DNA of 64,000 nt from Entoloma clypeatum. Taxonomy: Eukaryota; Basidiomycota; Agaricomycetes; Agaricales; Entolomataceae. Location of the stretch: assembly GCA_963565915.1 (NCBI GenBank), contig OY751494.1:1612001-1676000 (forward strand), written 5' to 3'. A model generated the notes under the pieces. The model was not told the DNA's origin and made no database searches. It saw only the letters and a list, made by a program, of their open reading frames with translations. Below are positions 1 to 10,853 of the stretch, piece by piece. Made by a program: the position numbers and the translations under genes. Positions within the stretch are counted from its first letter, which is position 1, and each line of letters begins with the position of its first letter.

Positions 1-762
1 GTAGCCTCACCCAGCTCCGCAGTAGTATTACTCAGTCCGCAGTCATCTTACTCATGTGCACTGCCTTCCGCAGTTACTGACTCATTTGCTACAGCTCATA
101 GTCAGTACTATATAAACCTCATGTACCATAGCTACATTTCTTAGATTTAGCAATCACATTGCTCTTCACCTTTCCACTTCCTGCATACTCTGCCCGAACC
201 TTGGAACGGTTTGTTAAGCATAACACAGTGCCACCAATGGCCAACCTCGCAAGGTTGGAGTGCTCCTGTATTGCTCAGCCAAATTCCCGGGTGTGCATAC
301 TAACATGTTTGTGTATCACAGACTTCCTCAATCTAGCATGAGATCTTATCAGCTTGATGGAGCTTTGCACCACTTGTTTTTCATATGTAGATCCTCAGAT
401 CGATGTAGTTTACTCTATGTCAAGCAGACTGTACCTCTAGTATACCACTATATAACTTGTTGACCAAAAAAAAAGAAGAAAAAAAAAAAAGAGTTGTAAA
501 GGGGGTAGTCGCTGTCAACATATCTAAGATTCATAATCCAATAGCATGTTGAGAGACTATGGTACATTTTATACTTTGGCAAATTTTTTTTCTTGGAAAA
601 ACAAAACACATGAGACCAACATACTATATTAGAAAGGTGGCGAGGGGGGGTCTCACTTGGCTGAAAAGTTCGATCCACTGTCTCTCAGTAGGATCCCCCC
701 CTTGTATTTGCTTTGTTTTGATCTCATGTTTTTTGTAGAAATACATATGTGTGGGCATAACA

Positions 763-921
763 TACTACTGTACTATTACAACCATAGGTTCACACATGTG
801 ACCAAAAAGTTTTTCTGACAAATCCCCAAAATTCAGATAAATTGGAAAAATATTATTTCCAGGGTCAAAAAAAATCAGTGTTACATGTTATGTGAACCTA
901 CAATCATAATAGTACAGTATA
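763..921. repeat. Imperfect inverted repeat around AT-rich loop
   Basis: The arm at 763-798 is, on the other strand, closely similar to 884-921: both contain GTGAACCTA followed by TAATAGTACAGTA after a variable six to seven bases. About 85 bases of AT-rich sequence lie between the arms. This could be the remains of a palindromic transposon end or a hairpin-forming sequence. No target duplication was found. Confidence 0.55.
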
Positions 922-1199
922 TTAGGAAGGAGGGGTCATGTTCTCCCTCACTCCTCACATGTGTCGTGTCATGTCCCAGTGCCCTCATGTGCTACACACA
1001 TCTTGTCGTGGACCTTTCAGCCCACCTCCCCCTCTCTGACCACTGCCTTCGCCTCCCGCACCATTTGGCAGATGGGTAGAAGTGGCAGTGGGCAAATATG
1101 GGGTAGTGGATGATGGGGTCGCGGGGTGCACAAGTCATCTCATCTCATCTGTCGCCCCTCCGTCTCATTCTGGCCTCATGTGCATCAGCAGAAGAGGGG

Positions 1200-1440
1200 G
1201 CCAAGTCATTGGGCGTGGCCATTGTGGTGGCCGTTGGGCACGACAGTGGGCCATTGGGCACAAGTCGACATTGTTGGATGCAAGAGGGGGCTGTTGAGCA
1301 CAAGAGGGGGCCATTGGGCACGAAGGGAGGCCGTTGCACGCAAGTCAATGACGTTGGATGCAAGATGGGCTGTTGCATGTGAAAGGAGGCCGTTGCTAGT
1401 AGACACAAGTCAACGGGATTGGGCGCAAGAGGGGGCCATC
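1200..1440 (+). repeat. Degenerate short tandem repeat
   Basis: A motif of the type GGCCATTGGGCACAAG, or its variants GGCCGTTG.. and GGCTGTTG.., recurs about every 25-40 bases, mixed with GTTGGATGCAAGA and GCAAGAGGGGGCC units. The units are diverged, so this is an old, expanded low-complexity array. Open frames across it are short and repetitive and I do not regard them as genes. Confidence 0.6.
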
Positions 1441-2375
1441 ATTGGGTACTCTTTCTCATCACTACCTGTTTATGTTAGTCAGGTTCACGTTCGGGGGACT
1501 CTCGCAGCTGTTGTTGCTGCTCTTCCTGCTGGGGGGTGTCATGGATGTCATGGATGGCTGGGTTTGGGGCGACAGACGGGGTGCATGGTCGTGGCGAGGG
1601 AGGAGGTCGTGGTTGACGGTTGTGGCAGCGCTGTGACATGTTAGTAATGTGATTAATTCAGGGCCTCACCTGGTTCAGCTGGATAAGATGAGTTATTACG
1701 AAATGACGGGAACCACAATGGGAACAAAAAGGGGCCAAGTCGGGCAGTCGGGGGCCACATCCCACGTGTCAGGAACCAAGGGTTCTGGTGGGTTCGATCC
1801 AGGCTGCCTCATATGCTGTCCACTGAGTTGGACCAAGGATTTGTCAGGAACCATGATCACCCATTTGGGGAACCACTCCTGCACGGAACTGCAATTTCAG
1901 CTGAGGTAGCTGGCCCAGGGAGCACATCAGTGCTCAAGTTGGACCCAAATTTGGAGCAACACCACCTTGGAAATCAGGTACAGAGTTGGACCAGAACATT
2001 AGTATTTTTCAACAAAAAATACCATCATAGATGGGGCAGTGGTGGTGGTGGTGATCACAAAGACAGTGTTGAAAAAATTAAATATCAACATTCAATAAGG
2101 GCATGTGACTTTCAGGTGGGCATGTGACTTTTAGGTTCTTCAGCAAATGTTCGGTTCAGGTTCAAACAGTGTTCCGAGGTTCGCGAACCGAACCATGGCC
2201 AGTTTACATCTATAACGAACCTGTTGTTCATTACTTGTAGCTCATCTTGTACTGAACATTCTCCCAAGATTGTTGGTGCCATCTTGAAGCAGAGATGACA
2301 ATCTTTCAAATGGTAAGGAATTTGGATGTGCCTATGTGAAACTAGAGGCCCATCCATAAAAGTGATGCATCACTA

Positions 2376-2753
2376 GCCCCGTTCAAAGTTGACCGTGACT
2401 TTCGTGGTTGCGGCCACGGTCGTGGTTTTGGCATCACATAAGCTAGAACTTGAGACTCCGCTTTCTGTCACGTCGTGACGTCCTCGTGACATCGCATTGT
2501 GTGAAGGACAATCTTTACGCATTGAAGTGTTGAAAGGCTTCCCCGATGCTCTCGCATGGTGTAAATATATTCTGGCAGAGCATAAGAGTGAGGTAAGTGT
2601 GTATAACATGCTGTCGAGACTTTGGAGTTGTCGCATCCAAATGTCACGCCTAGCTGCGATGCGCTGTCGGAGTCTCAGATTTGTAGCTTATGTGATGCCA
2701 AAACCACGACCATGGCCGCAACCACGAAAGTTGCAGTCAACTTTGAACGGGGC
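2376..2753. mobile_element. MITE-like element with 85 bp TIRs and TA flanks
   Basis: Bases 2376-2460 and the reverse complement of 2668-2753 agree along about 85 bases with only scattered differences; the ends read GCCCCGTTCAAAGTTGAC. The dinucleotide TA lies directly outside both ends (2374-2375 and 2754-2755), which is the target duplication expected for Tc1/mariner-type transposition. The inner 207 bases carry no transposase. Total length of 378 bp fits a miniature inverted-repeat element mobilised in trans. The family assignment rests only on the TA and the TIR shape. Confidence 0.8.
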
Positions 2754-2821
2754 TACTGGGTTAAACTTAATGATCACGCGTCACAGACCTGACTGGGTTC
2801 CTCTTATTGCTTTCAGGTGCA

Positions 2822-4663
2822 ATGAATGAATCGCTGATCAGTCAGTAGACTACGATCTTGCAGGTTATGATAACCTGATGGGCCTCCAGATCCTTTCAAT
2901 ATCACTCATCCGACCGCCGTCCAAACATCACTATTCGCATCCGCTGTATTCGCCCGTTTCGATCCATCAGGGAGATATGTCGGGGTTGGCGGAATGTCAG
3001 GTGCTGCTGCGATCTGGGACCTGGAAACCAGAGCACGTATTCGTGTCTTGGAGGGTCATGTAAAGCCTGTGACCAGTCTCGAGTACGTATTCCGTTCTTC
3101 GCTCCGGCCCCAGCCTCACAATCCACACTGCCCTGTCCTCTATCAGCTGGTCCACGAACTCCCGTTGGGTTTTGACATCGTCGAAGGATTGGAATGTGAT
3201 AGTTTGGGACCTGTCGTCGAAGTGCGAACCGATACAACGGCATGCTACGATCCGCTTTGATGCACCTGTGGTCTCAGCATCTTTCCATCCCAGAAACAGG
3301 TGCGTACATACACATACATTTCTACTATTTCATCTCAACTGACATCGAACTTTTACAGCAACATCATTTTGGCTTTGATGGGTACTGGAGAAGCCTTTGT
3401 TGCCGATCTCCGAAAAGATCAACCGACACGCATCGAACTCTGCGAACTTTTCGACGAATTAGATGATGAGGGACAGTCGAACCGAATGAGGTAAGAACCC
3501 TGTCCAAGACATTTTCAATTTACCTGTAACTATAGGCAAGGTCTGCGATGACTGTGGCTCGCTTCGATCCGTCAGGAAAGCACATCTTCGTCGGCACCTC
3601 CTCAGGATCTCTGCTTGTCTTCAACACGAGAACGAAAACAGTAAGTTATTTACTGCTCAACCATCCACCATCCATAGCAATTATTAATTCGTGGTGAATG
3701 GTAGATGATCGCTCGACACAGAATAACAGGTGCAGGGACCATGAAAGGTCTTGATTTTGTGAAATCCGGATGGTAAAGTCTCCTACTACGCAAAAAAAAA
3801 CAACTCATCTTGATAGTTGGAACCTGGACTTGGTCCTTAGGCGTTTAGTTACGAATTCATCTGACAGAACTCTCCGTCAATTCCACCTTCCGACATACCC
3901 TCCCCCTTCTTCCGATGGTACTTACATCGACGACGAACTCGAACCTACACACCGCTTCAACGACCCTATCAACCGGACAGCCTGGTACGCTGTGTCCTAT
4001 AGCCCCGACGGGGAATGGCTAGCAGGGGGTACAGTATATCTACGTGCTCTCGCGATATTTACAGAGTTCAAACCATAATGACTAGGTGCTGCTGACCCGG
4101 CGACTCACAAGATATACATTTGGGACATATCAAATGATGGTCAATTTGCCAGTGCTCTGGATGGAGGCCGGGAACCGCTTGTTCATCTACATGTTAGTGC
4201 TGAAATAACCCTTCCGTATAGTTATAAACTAAATTCGTGCCCAGTGGCACCCCAAAAAATCGTCAATGGCGTCGACAACAAACCACGGGAATGTGCTCAT
4301 TTGGCATTGTCCCAATCCGGAACGCTGGGGTGCTTTTGCTGGAGGGTTTGAAGAGGTAGATGAAAATGTTGAGTACGAAGAGAGGGAAGACGAATTTGAT
4401 ATTGTAAGAACCATGGTCCTATCCCAGAAAATATTGATTGGTCTATCTAACAGGAGGATGAAGAGGAGACTCGGAAGCGGAAAATGAAGGAGGAGGAGGA
4501 AGAGGTTGACATCAACACCATTGTTGAACATGCGACCCGCTCTAATGGCCAACCAGATGGGATGGAAGTAGAGAATTCAGACTTTGCGTGGGCGGATCAG
4601 GATAAAGCAGATGCAGGAGAGTTTAAAATGAGGATAGTTATACAGGAGGATTCTGAAGTATGA
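2822..4663 (+). CDS. SWD1: COMPASS subunit Swd1 / RBBP5 WD40 protein
   Basis: Ten exons join to a 442-residue protein: 2822-2840, 2890-3082, 3147-3299, 3359-3490, 3541-3640, 3705-3772, 3841-4028, 4086-4192, 4245-4403, 4454-4663. The start gives MNESLINPFN, matching the short NPF opening of the family. WD40 blades follow: FDPSGRYVGVGG, then WSRNSRWVLTSSKD, FDPSGKHIFVGT, an NSSDRTLRQF blade, SPDGEWLAGG and WHPKKSSMAST. The acidic hinge and C-terminal tail are typical. RBBP5/Swd1 is a core subunit of Set1/COMPASS, which methylates histone H3 lysine 4 in the nucleus. Length agrees with other fungal Swd1 proteins. The MITE ends only 69 bases upstream of the ATG, so it may sit in the promoter. The first exon is 19 nt and is the least certain part. 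Confidence 0.93.
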
Positions 4664-4829
4664 TCAGCCCTTGTTCTTTCCCCTCCGACTTGTTATAATC
4701 TGCTATATCAATTACAACATGCTATACACATAGCAAAAGAAGCAGAGACTGCCTCGGACGCTTGCGGTGACTCAAACTGTCGTCTGTGTGTATAAGGTCA
4801 GCCACGGCCACATATGATACAGTCTCGAG

Positions 4830-6426
4830 ATGAGCACCCTCACACACCTTCTTCATGACCTCAAAGTCCCTGCCGATTTTGCACACTATGATGGCATCAC
4901 TGAAGAAACAACACTGTCCCGACTAGATGAATGGAAAGAAAAGGCTGTGCGGGTCATCGAGGAAATTCGATCCATTCATGATACCACACAATCTTCATTA
5001 GATGATCAGGCGAACATCATCTCGGCGATAGCTATATTCAATAGCGATGATCCATGGTGCTCCCCGGCGATCCAGAAGGTGTCCACAGGTATCGGTTACT
5101 TCCCAGTTACTTTTTCGCAGTCCGCTGGTATTGACTGCAACTAGATATCCTTCGTCATTATTCAGACCCACCGACTCCTTTGGTCAGATACATCCTCAGC
5201 CAGAAGCTCAAACCTGTCTTCCAGCTGAATCCGAACCCATTGCTGAATGTTTCGACTGGTCGAAAGCTTCCACGGCCCGCTGGAGGACCCACAGCTTCCC
5301 AAGATTTCTATGATGATCAGACTTGGAAATATTCTCCTGGAATTTCAAATCTGGTGTCCTGGTGTATTTCTCATTTGCAGGTATGTCTATGCTATCGCCT
5401 ACAGATTATTGCATGCGCTCAACGTGTGTCAGAGAGATGCCTACGAGGATCTATGGCATCTTATTATACCTCCTGTGATGACCCTTCTAGATGACTATGA
5501 AGCGCGGTACAGATTGCAGGGTGTAGAAATCCTCTCGAAAATGCTTCAAATTGTTTCCGGAAATTTACTGAGAAAAACTGGCGTGGATGACCTCATCCGG
5601 TCGGTATGCAATAATCCAATCTATTCGGTGGGATTTTGAGGCTAAGTTGCAGAATCTTTAGTCCCTCGGGATATCTCTCACCCATCTTCAAAGCATTGAG
5701 ACTGCACTGCTCATAAAGGCCGTTATTTCGGCGTCATTGTCACTCACACTGCTGACAACGGAAGTCGGCTCTTCTGAACAGTTTGATCAGTTGTGTGCAT
5801 TGGTGGGAGAAGGTATCATCAATGGTATCTGGCTATATGCTTCTGACAAACCTGATGTGATTTTGGCATCGCTTGATGCCATGCGCCCTTTGATAAGGAG
5901 CTTAGGGGTAGGAAATGCGAGATATGTCAAGGTGCATTTTAATCACGCACTATAGAAACAAAATTCAAATCTTCTGGACTAGGCACTAATAGCTCAACTG
6001 CTCCACACACTGAAGCCTTTCCCGACGAACCCGTGGACAGCAGAATTGCAAATCAGTTCTCTGCGTTTGTTATGCGTTCTCGTTGAGTCTTGTCCTGCTT
6101 GCCTACCGCGCTGGAAGACAACGATATTGGATGGAGTCGGAATCTGCTGGGTTACGTTGCGGGACTCGGGCAACAATAAGCGTGAGTGATCTTTAGAATT
6201 CAGGTGATGACATGTAGGCAACAGAGTTCCAGCAACTTCTTCTGCGGTCCTGACAATGGAATTGCGGCATGTATGTGAATCGCTGGCCAAGTACTGTCCA
6301 TCTGTCGTGGAGGTGAGGTTGTTATATTCTATCATCAGGTGCAGTCAGCTGAAGACCCTGAAGGATGAATATCAGAAACTAATTGCATCTGACCCGAGGC
6401 TATTTGGTGATTTACTTGCTCAATGA
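4830..6426 (+). CDS. TTI2: Tti2, subunit of the TTT (Tel2-Tti1-Tti2) complex
   Basis: Seven exons (4830-5088, 5145-5380, 5433-5603, 5662-5931, 5983-6181, 6218-6312, 6349-6426) give 435 residues. The family signature is clear: KPVFQLNPNPLLNVSTGRKL followed by RPAGG, then YDDQTWK, SNLVSWCI and LWHLIIPPVMTLLDDYEARY. Tti2 works with Tel2 and Tti1 to help mature PIKK kinases (ATM, ATR, TOR, DNA-PK relatives, SMG1, TRRAP) with Hsp90. It lies head-to-tail 166 bp behind SWD1. The last intron, as placed, is only 36 bp, which is short; the final two exon boundaries are therefore less sure than the body. Confidence 0.88.
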
Positions 6427-6547
6427 GCTAGAATAGGCTAGAATCAGTGCTCGCAAGTAATAGAGTCCAAGTGCACGTGGAAGGGGTGATGCTATGATGT
6501 TATTTTTGGAAATAAGATCGAATGCAAAGTTTCTGCCTTTGACCAGC

Positions 6548-7244
6548 ATGAGCTTCTCCATCGACGACCTCGCCGCTTCCCTCTCGTCCAGCCACGTAGG
6601 CCAGGAGGCCTTGGACCTCGCAGTCCTCCATGTACGCTTCCCTCTACCCAACTTCGCAGGTACCTGACCACCTGCATCGAAAGGCTCAACTTGCCCAGAC
6701 CCTATTCGCACAATCCGTCGGCCTTTCATCAAGTGCATGCCAGACTTCCTCCCGTCCGCAACGGTGCAATACCCCCACCTTTCCGTCCAGCTACACTTTT
6801 GCCTCACAGCTCGGAGAGGCTCCCCATTACCCTCCCACAGGTTGGGGGCCAGAGCATGGAGCACGAGACGAGGTGGAGGATGATGAGCGCATGGTCGAAG
6901 ATCTACTTATTCCTCGTTCTCCCCTTGGTGTGGCATCCAGCTTTCAGAACTTTGCCTCATCAGCATCAAAGCCCCAGTACCCTTCCAATCAAACATCTGA
7001 AACACCATCCTCTTTTACTTCCGCCGACCCCTTCTATGTAGATCTACGGCAAAGACACAACACATCTCCTCAGTCTGTTTTCGCACAACTTGGATCCCCC
7101 GCCCAGCAATCTCCGTTTACCCTGCAAGCCTCATTGCAGCGTCGTGAACACACAGGGTCAGGCCGCACCGCCGCACTCCTTACCGTGGATACCCACCCGC
7201 ACTCTTTTTTCATCTCACCTTCTTCTGCCATGTCTGAACACTGA
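6548..7244 (+). CDS. Hypothetical protein, Ser/Pro-rich
   Basis: Two exons (6548-6631, 6684-7244) give about 214 residues starting MSFSIDDLAASLSSSHVG. The N-terminal 45 residues are predicted helical (EALDLAVLHAQLAQTLFAQS) and look conserved in style; the rest is Ser/Pro/Gln-rich and probably disordered, ending PSSAMSEH. There is no transmembrane segment, signal peptide or known domain. It starts 121 bp behind the TTI2 stop on the same strand. I do not recognise a function. The N-terminal exon join is well supported by splice sites; an extra intron in the low-complexity part cannot be excluded. Confidence 0.6.
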
Positions 7245-7856
7245 AATCAGGTTTATTAAGTTATCAGCAAGCGGAACGATTTGTAACTTCCATCTTTTTT
7301 TTTCACTCGCTTGCAGATACCCGTTGGCTTCCCTGTCTCCGTCCTTTCCACAGCCGACAGTTCCCTGTTTCAAAAACCGCCCCCTCCTCATGACCTCTGC
7401 GCTGTTCTGAGTTCTGTAATTATCCCTCGCTGAATCTTTGCCGATAGTGCTGCGTTCCCCGCATTTATGTAAATCACACCCCCACACTCTATATAGTATG
7501 ACAATTTTCCATTGATCTCATACCCACGCAATGAATGCCGACACATGTACATCTGTATCTACAACCATCCACCTCGCTTCCCATGTCCATTTCCTAAATA
7601 ACATGTTTTTATAATCTGTACGGACTTGACTCTCCTGCTCATTACTTTTGGTGTCCCAAATTCATTCATTGCACTTGTCGTTTATACCATGTTATCCTAA
7701 CATGAAAGGTTTCTTCAGAATTCGTAATACAATTGGAAGTACACACAGCGATACATGATGGTAAAGGACGCGGGGATGCGACGAAGATGTGTGTAACTGA
7801 GGGTGAATATGATATGGGTATACCAAGGGATGATTCACTATAAAAGGACACAAAGT

Positions 7857-8781
7857 CTAAAAGAGATCTTCCAGCGTCATTTGCTTGACGATATCCTGGA
7901 CGCGAGAAAATGCCCGCTTATTAGAAGACGCGAGAAGGCAAAAAAGAAAGGCCAACGAACCGTGTTTGAGACCATCTGAGCAAACTCTTCGAAATTCAAC
8001 TTTCCATCACCATCCTGGTCCGCTTCTAATATCGTCTTGTCCACAATTTGTTGTAATTGTTGGTCCTATCGAAGACGAGTCAAGACACATCCCATTTTCT
8101 AGCGAAGAGAGAGCTGGGTGTCACGGACTTTGAGATTACTCCCGACCATCATTTTTAACACAAGGAATAGCTCCCCGTTCGAAATGAAGCCATCCCGGTC
8201 AACATCATATACCTTGAAGGCAACTAGACAGCAACAGAGGTTATTCGGACGAATGCAGGGGATGTGAATCAGAAGGGTTCTACATTTCAGTTTTTCCTCT
8301 CTCCCGCCACGACTACTAAAGGCACTCAGCCCTCCAACGAATTCCTGAAAATCCACAGTGCCACCACCACTGAAAGGATCTCATATTCATGGCGCTACTC
8401 TTTGGACAGTACGCCGCACTCACTCCTCGTCAAAAATCGCAATCATCCGTGATGCAAGGGGATTGGTTGCAATTTGCGGTATCTGGAGAAACTCTTCTCG
8501 ATCGATGGAGCCAGAACCATCGCTGCCAGCACGAAGTTAGGTCCCGCATGACGTTCTTGATACGAGTAGCAAACCTATCGAGTTTCATGAATCGTTTTTT
8601 CAATCGCTCAAGCTCAGCCTGTGTGACTGACGAACCGATCTGGATAAGGCTCATGAGTGAGATCGGCGGACACTCACAATTGGAGCGCTTTTGCATGTCC
8701 TCCATGAACTGAGATGCTGGCAGACAACGTCTCTGAGGATATGAGCTATTGAACGCGACGATACATACGTGATTGCCCCAT
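7857..8781 (-). CDS. CNB1: Calcineurin B, Ca2+-binding regulatory subunit
   Basis: A seven-exon minus-strand gene gives a protein of about 175 residues, the normal length. It begins MGQSPSQFMEDM, so Gly2 is available for N-myristoylation. Four EF-hand loops are visible: [36 protein letters not shown] and [12 protein letters not shown]. The end, [12 protein letters not shown], is typical. Calcineurin B binds the catalytic A subunit and activates this protein phosphatase when Ca2+ rises. It is the target partner of FK506 and cyclosporin complexes and controls stress response and hyphal growth in fungi. Its ATG faces the MSS1 ATG across 117 bp, suggesting a shared divergent promoter. Confidence is very high for identity; the two smallest 5' exons were placed by splice consensus. 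Confidence 0.95.
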
Positions 8782-8898
8782 TGTTTTTTTCTTGCTGTCG
8801 GGAGGGACTTGCCAGTGAGAGGTTGCGGCAAAAGGGAATCAATCTTGTCATGATCCACGTGCGAAATCCGTCATGTCCTCTTGTACATTGCACGTCTG
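8782..8898. promoter_or_regulatory. Compact divergent promoter between CNB1 and MSS1
   Basis: Only 117 bases separate the two divergent start codons, so both 5' UTRs and both core promoters must lie here or overlap the neighbouring transcripts. I see no clear TATA box. This is an inference from spacing. Confidence 0.5.
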
Positions 8899-10813
8899 AT
8901 GTTGCACAAAATCCGTCCTCCAAATTCACCGTTTATCGGTCATTGCAGGCTCTACTCGAAACAGGCAACCGACCTTGTCGCGTCAGATGCACAACGCCGC
9001 ACCATCTATGCCCTCTCAACGCCACCAGGCAAGGCTGGTGTCGCCGTCGTGAGGATATCAGGCCCCGACGCATTGCTCGTCTGGAAGAGCATGGTCAGGC
9101 CGTATAAGACGGCACCATCCTTGCCATTCCCCTGGAAAATGGAAAGATGTCGCATCATACGACCCGAAAACGAAAACGAACAACTTGATGATGGCCTCGC
9201 TGTCTATTTCAAAGGTACGCGCGCAGGATACCCATCTCACCATCTCAAGTCACCAAAGTTCATACCTAGAGTGCTCTAGGACCCAAGTCATTCACGACCG
9301 AGGACGTCGTCGAACTCCATCTGCACTCTGGTCGTGCCATCGTTTCGTCCGTGCTTCGTGCACTATCACGACTCCGCTTTTGCAGACCCGCCGAGGCGGG
9401 CGAATTCACTCGTCGGGCTTTTCACGGCGGCAGACTCGACCTAACCCAGGTCGAGGGTTTGAAAGACCTTATTGACGCCGAGACAGAGTTTCAACGTCGT
9501 ATCGCCATGCGAGCTGCCGACGTACGTACGAAATTCCGTTGTTTTGTCGTTGGAAATGCGCTGTCTAACAATCAGGAGTAGGGGACTGTCAGAGCACAGT
9601 TTGACGAGCTGAGATCTGGAATCATAAGCTGCCTGGCAAACATCGAGGCTCTCATCGACTTTGGTGAGGGCGAAGATCTCGAAGAGGGTGTTTACGCGCA
9701 AGGTTCCAATTTTTGCTTTGAGTGTGCACCAGCAGACTTAATGATCACGTCTAGCGAGATCGCGCGCTGAAGACCTTCTCGTTAGTATGAAGAAAATCCT
9801 ACAGGACAATCGACGCGGTGAAATCATCCGTTCAGGGATTCGCCTTGCGATATTTGGGCCTCCGAACGCTGGCAAAAGCAGTTTGCTCAACTTTCTAGGC
9901 AAGATCCGACTTCCAGAACCCAAAGAACATTGCTGACATCCGTTGAACAGCTCAACGAGAAGCAGCGATTGTCACGCCCGTCCCAGGCACGACCCGCGAC
10001 ATTCTAGAGTTGTCGGTTGACATCGGTGGGCTTCCGATCATCGTCCTGGACACAGCTGGCCTGAGGGAAACAGACGACCTTGTCGAAAACATCGGCGTAG
10101 AACGGGCAATGAAAGCGTTAGAACATCCCTCATACCCCTCTTCACTTTATGCCCTTACATTGATTTATTTGGTGTAGTATCCAGGCCGCTGATATGTCTC
10201 TTTGCGTGTTGTCCCTGCCTGAGGTCATAGTTGATGCCCCAGCTGGCCCTCGCATCGAAGTTCCCTCCACACTCAAGCCATTGATCACCACCAAAACACT
10301 ATTCTTACTGAACAAAACCGACTTGGTGTCTTCTGCAACAGCCCGGCGGACTTTCACCTTTTCCGACTTTCAAACAAACTGGAAAGCAAGCCTGAATTCG
10401 GGTGAAGGAACTACAGCCTTTTTATCCGGGTTCGCCACAAGCATCCAAGATCGGTACATGGGATCTAGGTTATACATTACCCCTTTCTCTAACTGCCATA
10501 CTTTCAGGTTTCACCAGCATGACGGGACAATTTCTTCGGAAACACCATTGATCACACGGGCCCGACATCGCGCGCACCTTGAATCCGCGTGCCGATTTCT
10601 CGAGGCTTTCCTGCGAACGTGTACGTTAACTGATACCCCCCACCCCCTCGTTTCTGACATAATTTGGTTATCATTTCACTAGCTGCGACGGATGTAGTTC
10701 TTGGGGCCGAAGAATTGCGATATGCGGCGCAATCAGTTGGCAGAATTTCCGGCTTGATTGATGTAGAAGATGTTTTGGATGTTGTCTTCAAAGATTTTTG
10801 TATTGGAAAATGA
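8899..10813 (+). CDS. MSS1: Mitochondrial tRNA modification GTPase Mss1 (MnmE family)
   Basis: Eight exons (8899-9214, 9280-9521, 9582-9702, 9755-9898, 9951-10116, 10178-10453, 10508-10620, 10683-10813) give 502 residues. An N-terminal basic stretch ([16 protein letters not shown]) looks like a mitochondrial presequence. Then come the MnmE tetrahydrofolate-binding domain ([35 protein letters not shown]), the helical domain, and the GTPase domain with P-loop [11 protein letters not shown]2 PGTTRD, G3 DTAGL and G4 NKTD. The C-terminal CIGK matches the conserved C(I/L)GK motif. With Mto1 (MnmG) it installs the 5-carboxymethylaminomethyl-type group on the wobble uridine of mitochondrial tRNAs. 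Intron 4 uses a GC donor (9899). The ATG at 8899 is the first in frame. Confidence 0.95.
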
Positions 10814-10853
10814 TGTTTTGATTATTACCCCTGTGGCTAGCCGATGAAGAAAT

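Larger units (their letters stand above)
1..2373. other. Repeat-rich gene-free region at left edge
   Basis: I find no convincing coding gene here; the open frames are short and show no domain. The stretch looks like decayed repetitive DNA. It contains an A-rich run near 464-492, a TATATAA box near 109 that could belong to an old LTR-like fragment, an imperfect inverted repeat (763-798 against 884-921), degenerate G-rich short repeats (about 1200-1440) and a short direct duplication (about 2099-2135). No reverse transcriptase, integrase or transposase motif is visible in any frame. The LTR idea is inference only. Confidence 0.5.

Noticed and set aside
1..470. LTR retrotransposon remnant
   Set aside because: A TATA-like box and A-rich end are suggestive, but there is no paired LTR, primer-binding site or pol motif in the window.
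1126..1644. A 172-codon open frame in the repeat zone
   Set aside because: It runs through the degenerate G-rich repeat array, has overlapping frames of similar length on both strands and shows no domain or splice pattern.
8881..8898. Upstream in-frame start for MSS1 at 8881
   Set aside because: That codon is TTG; the first ATG in frame is at 8899 and yields a plausible mitochondrial presequence.
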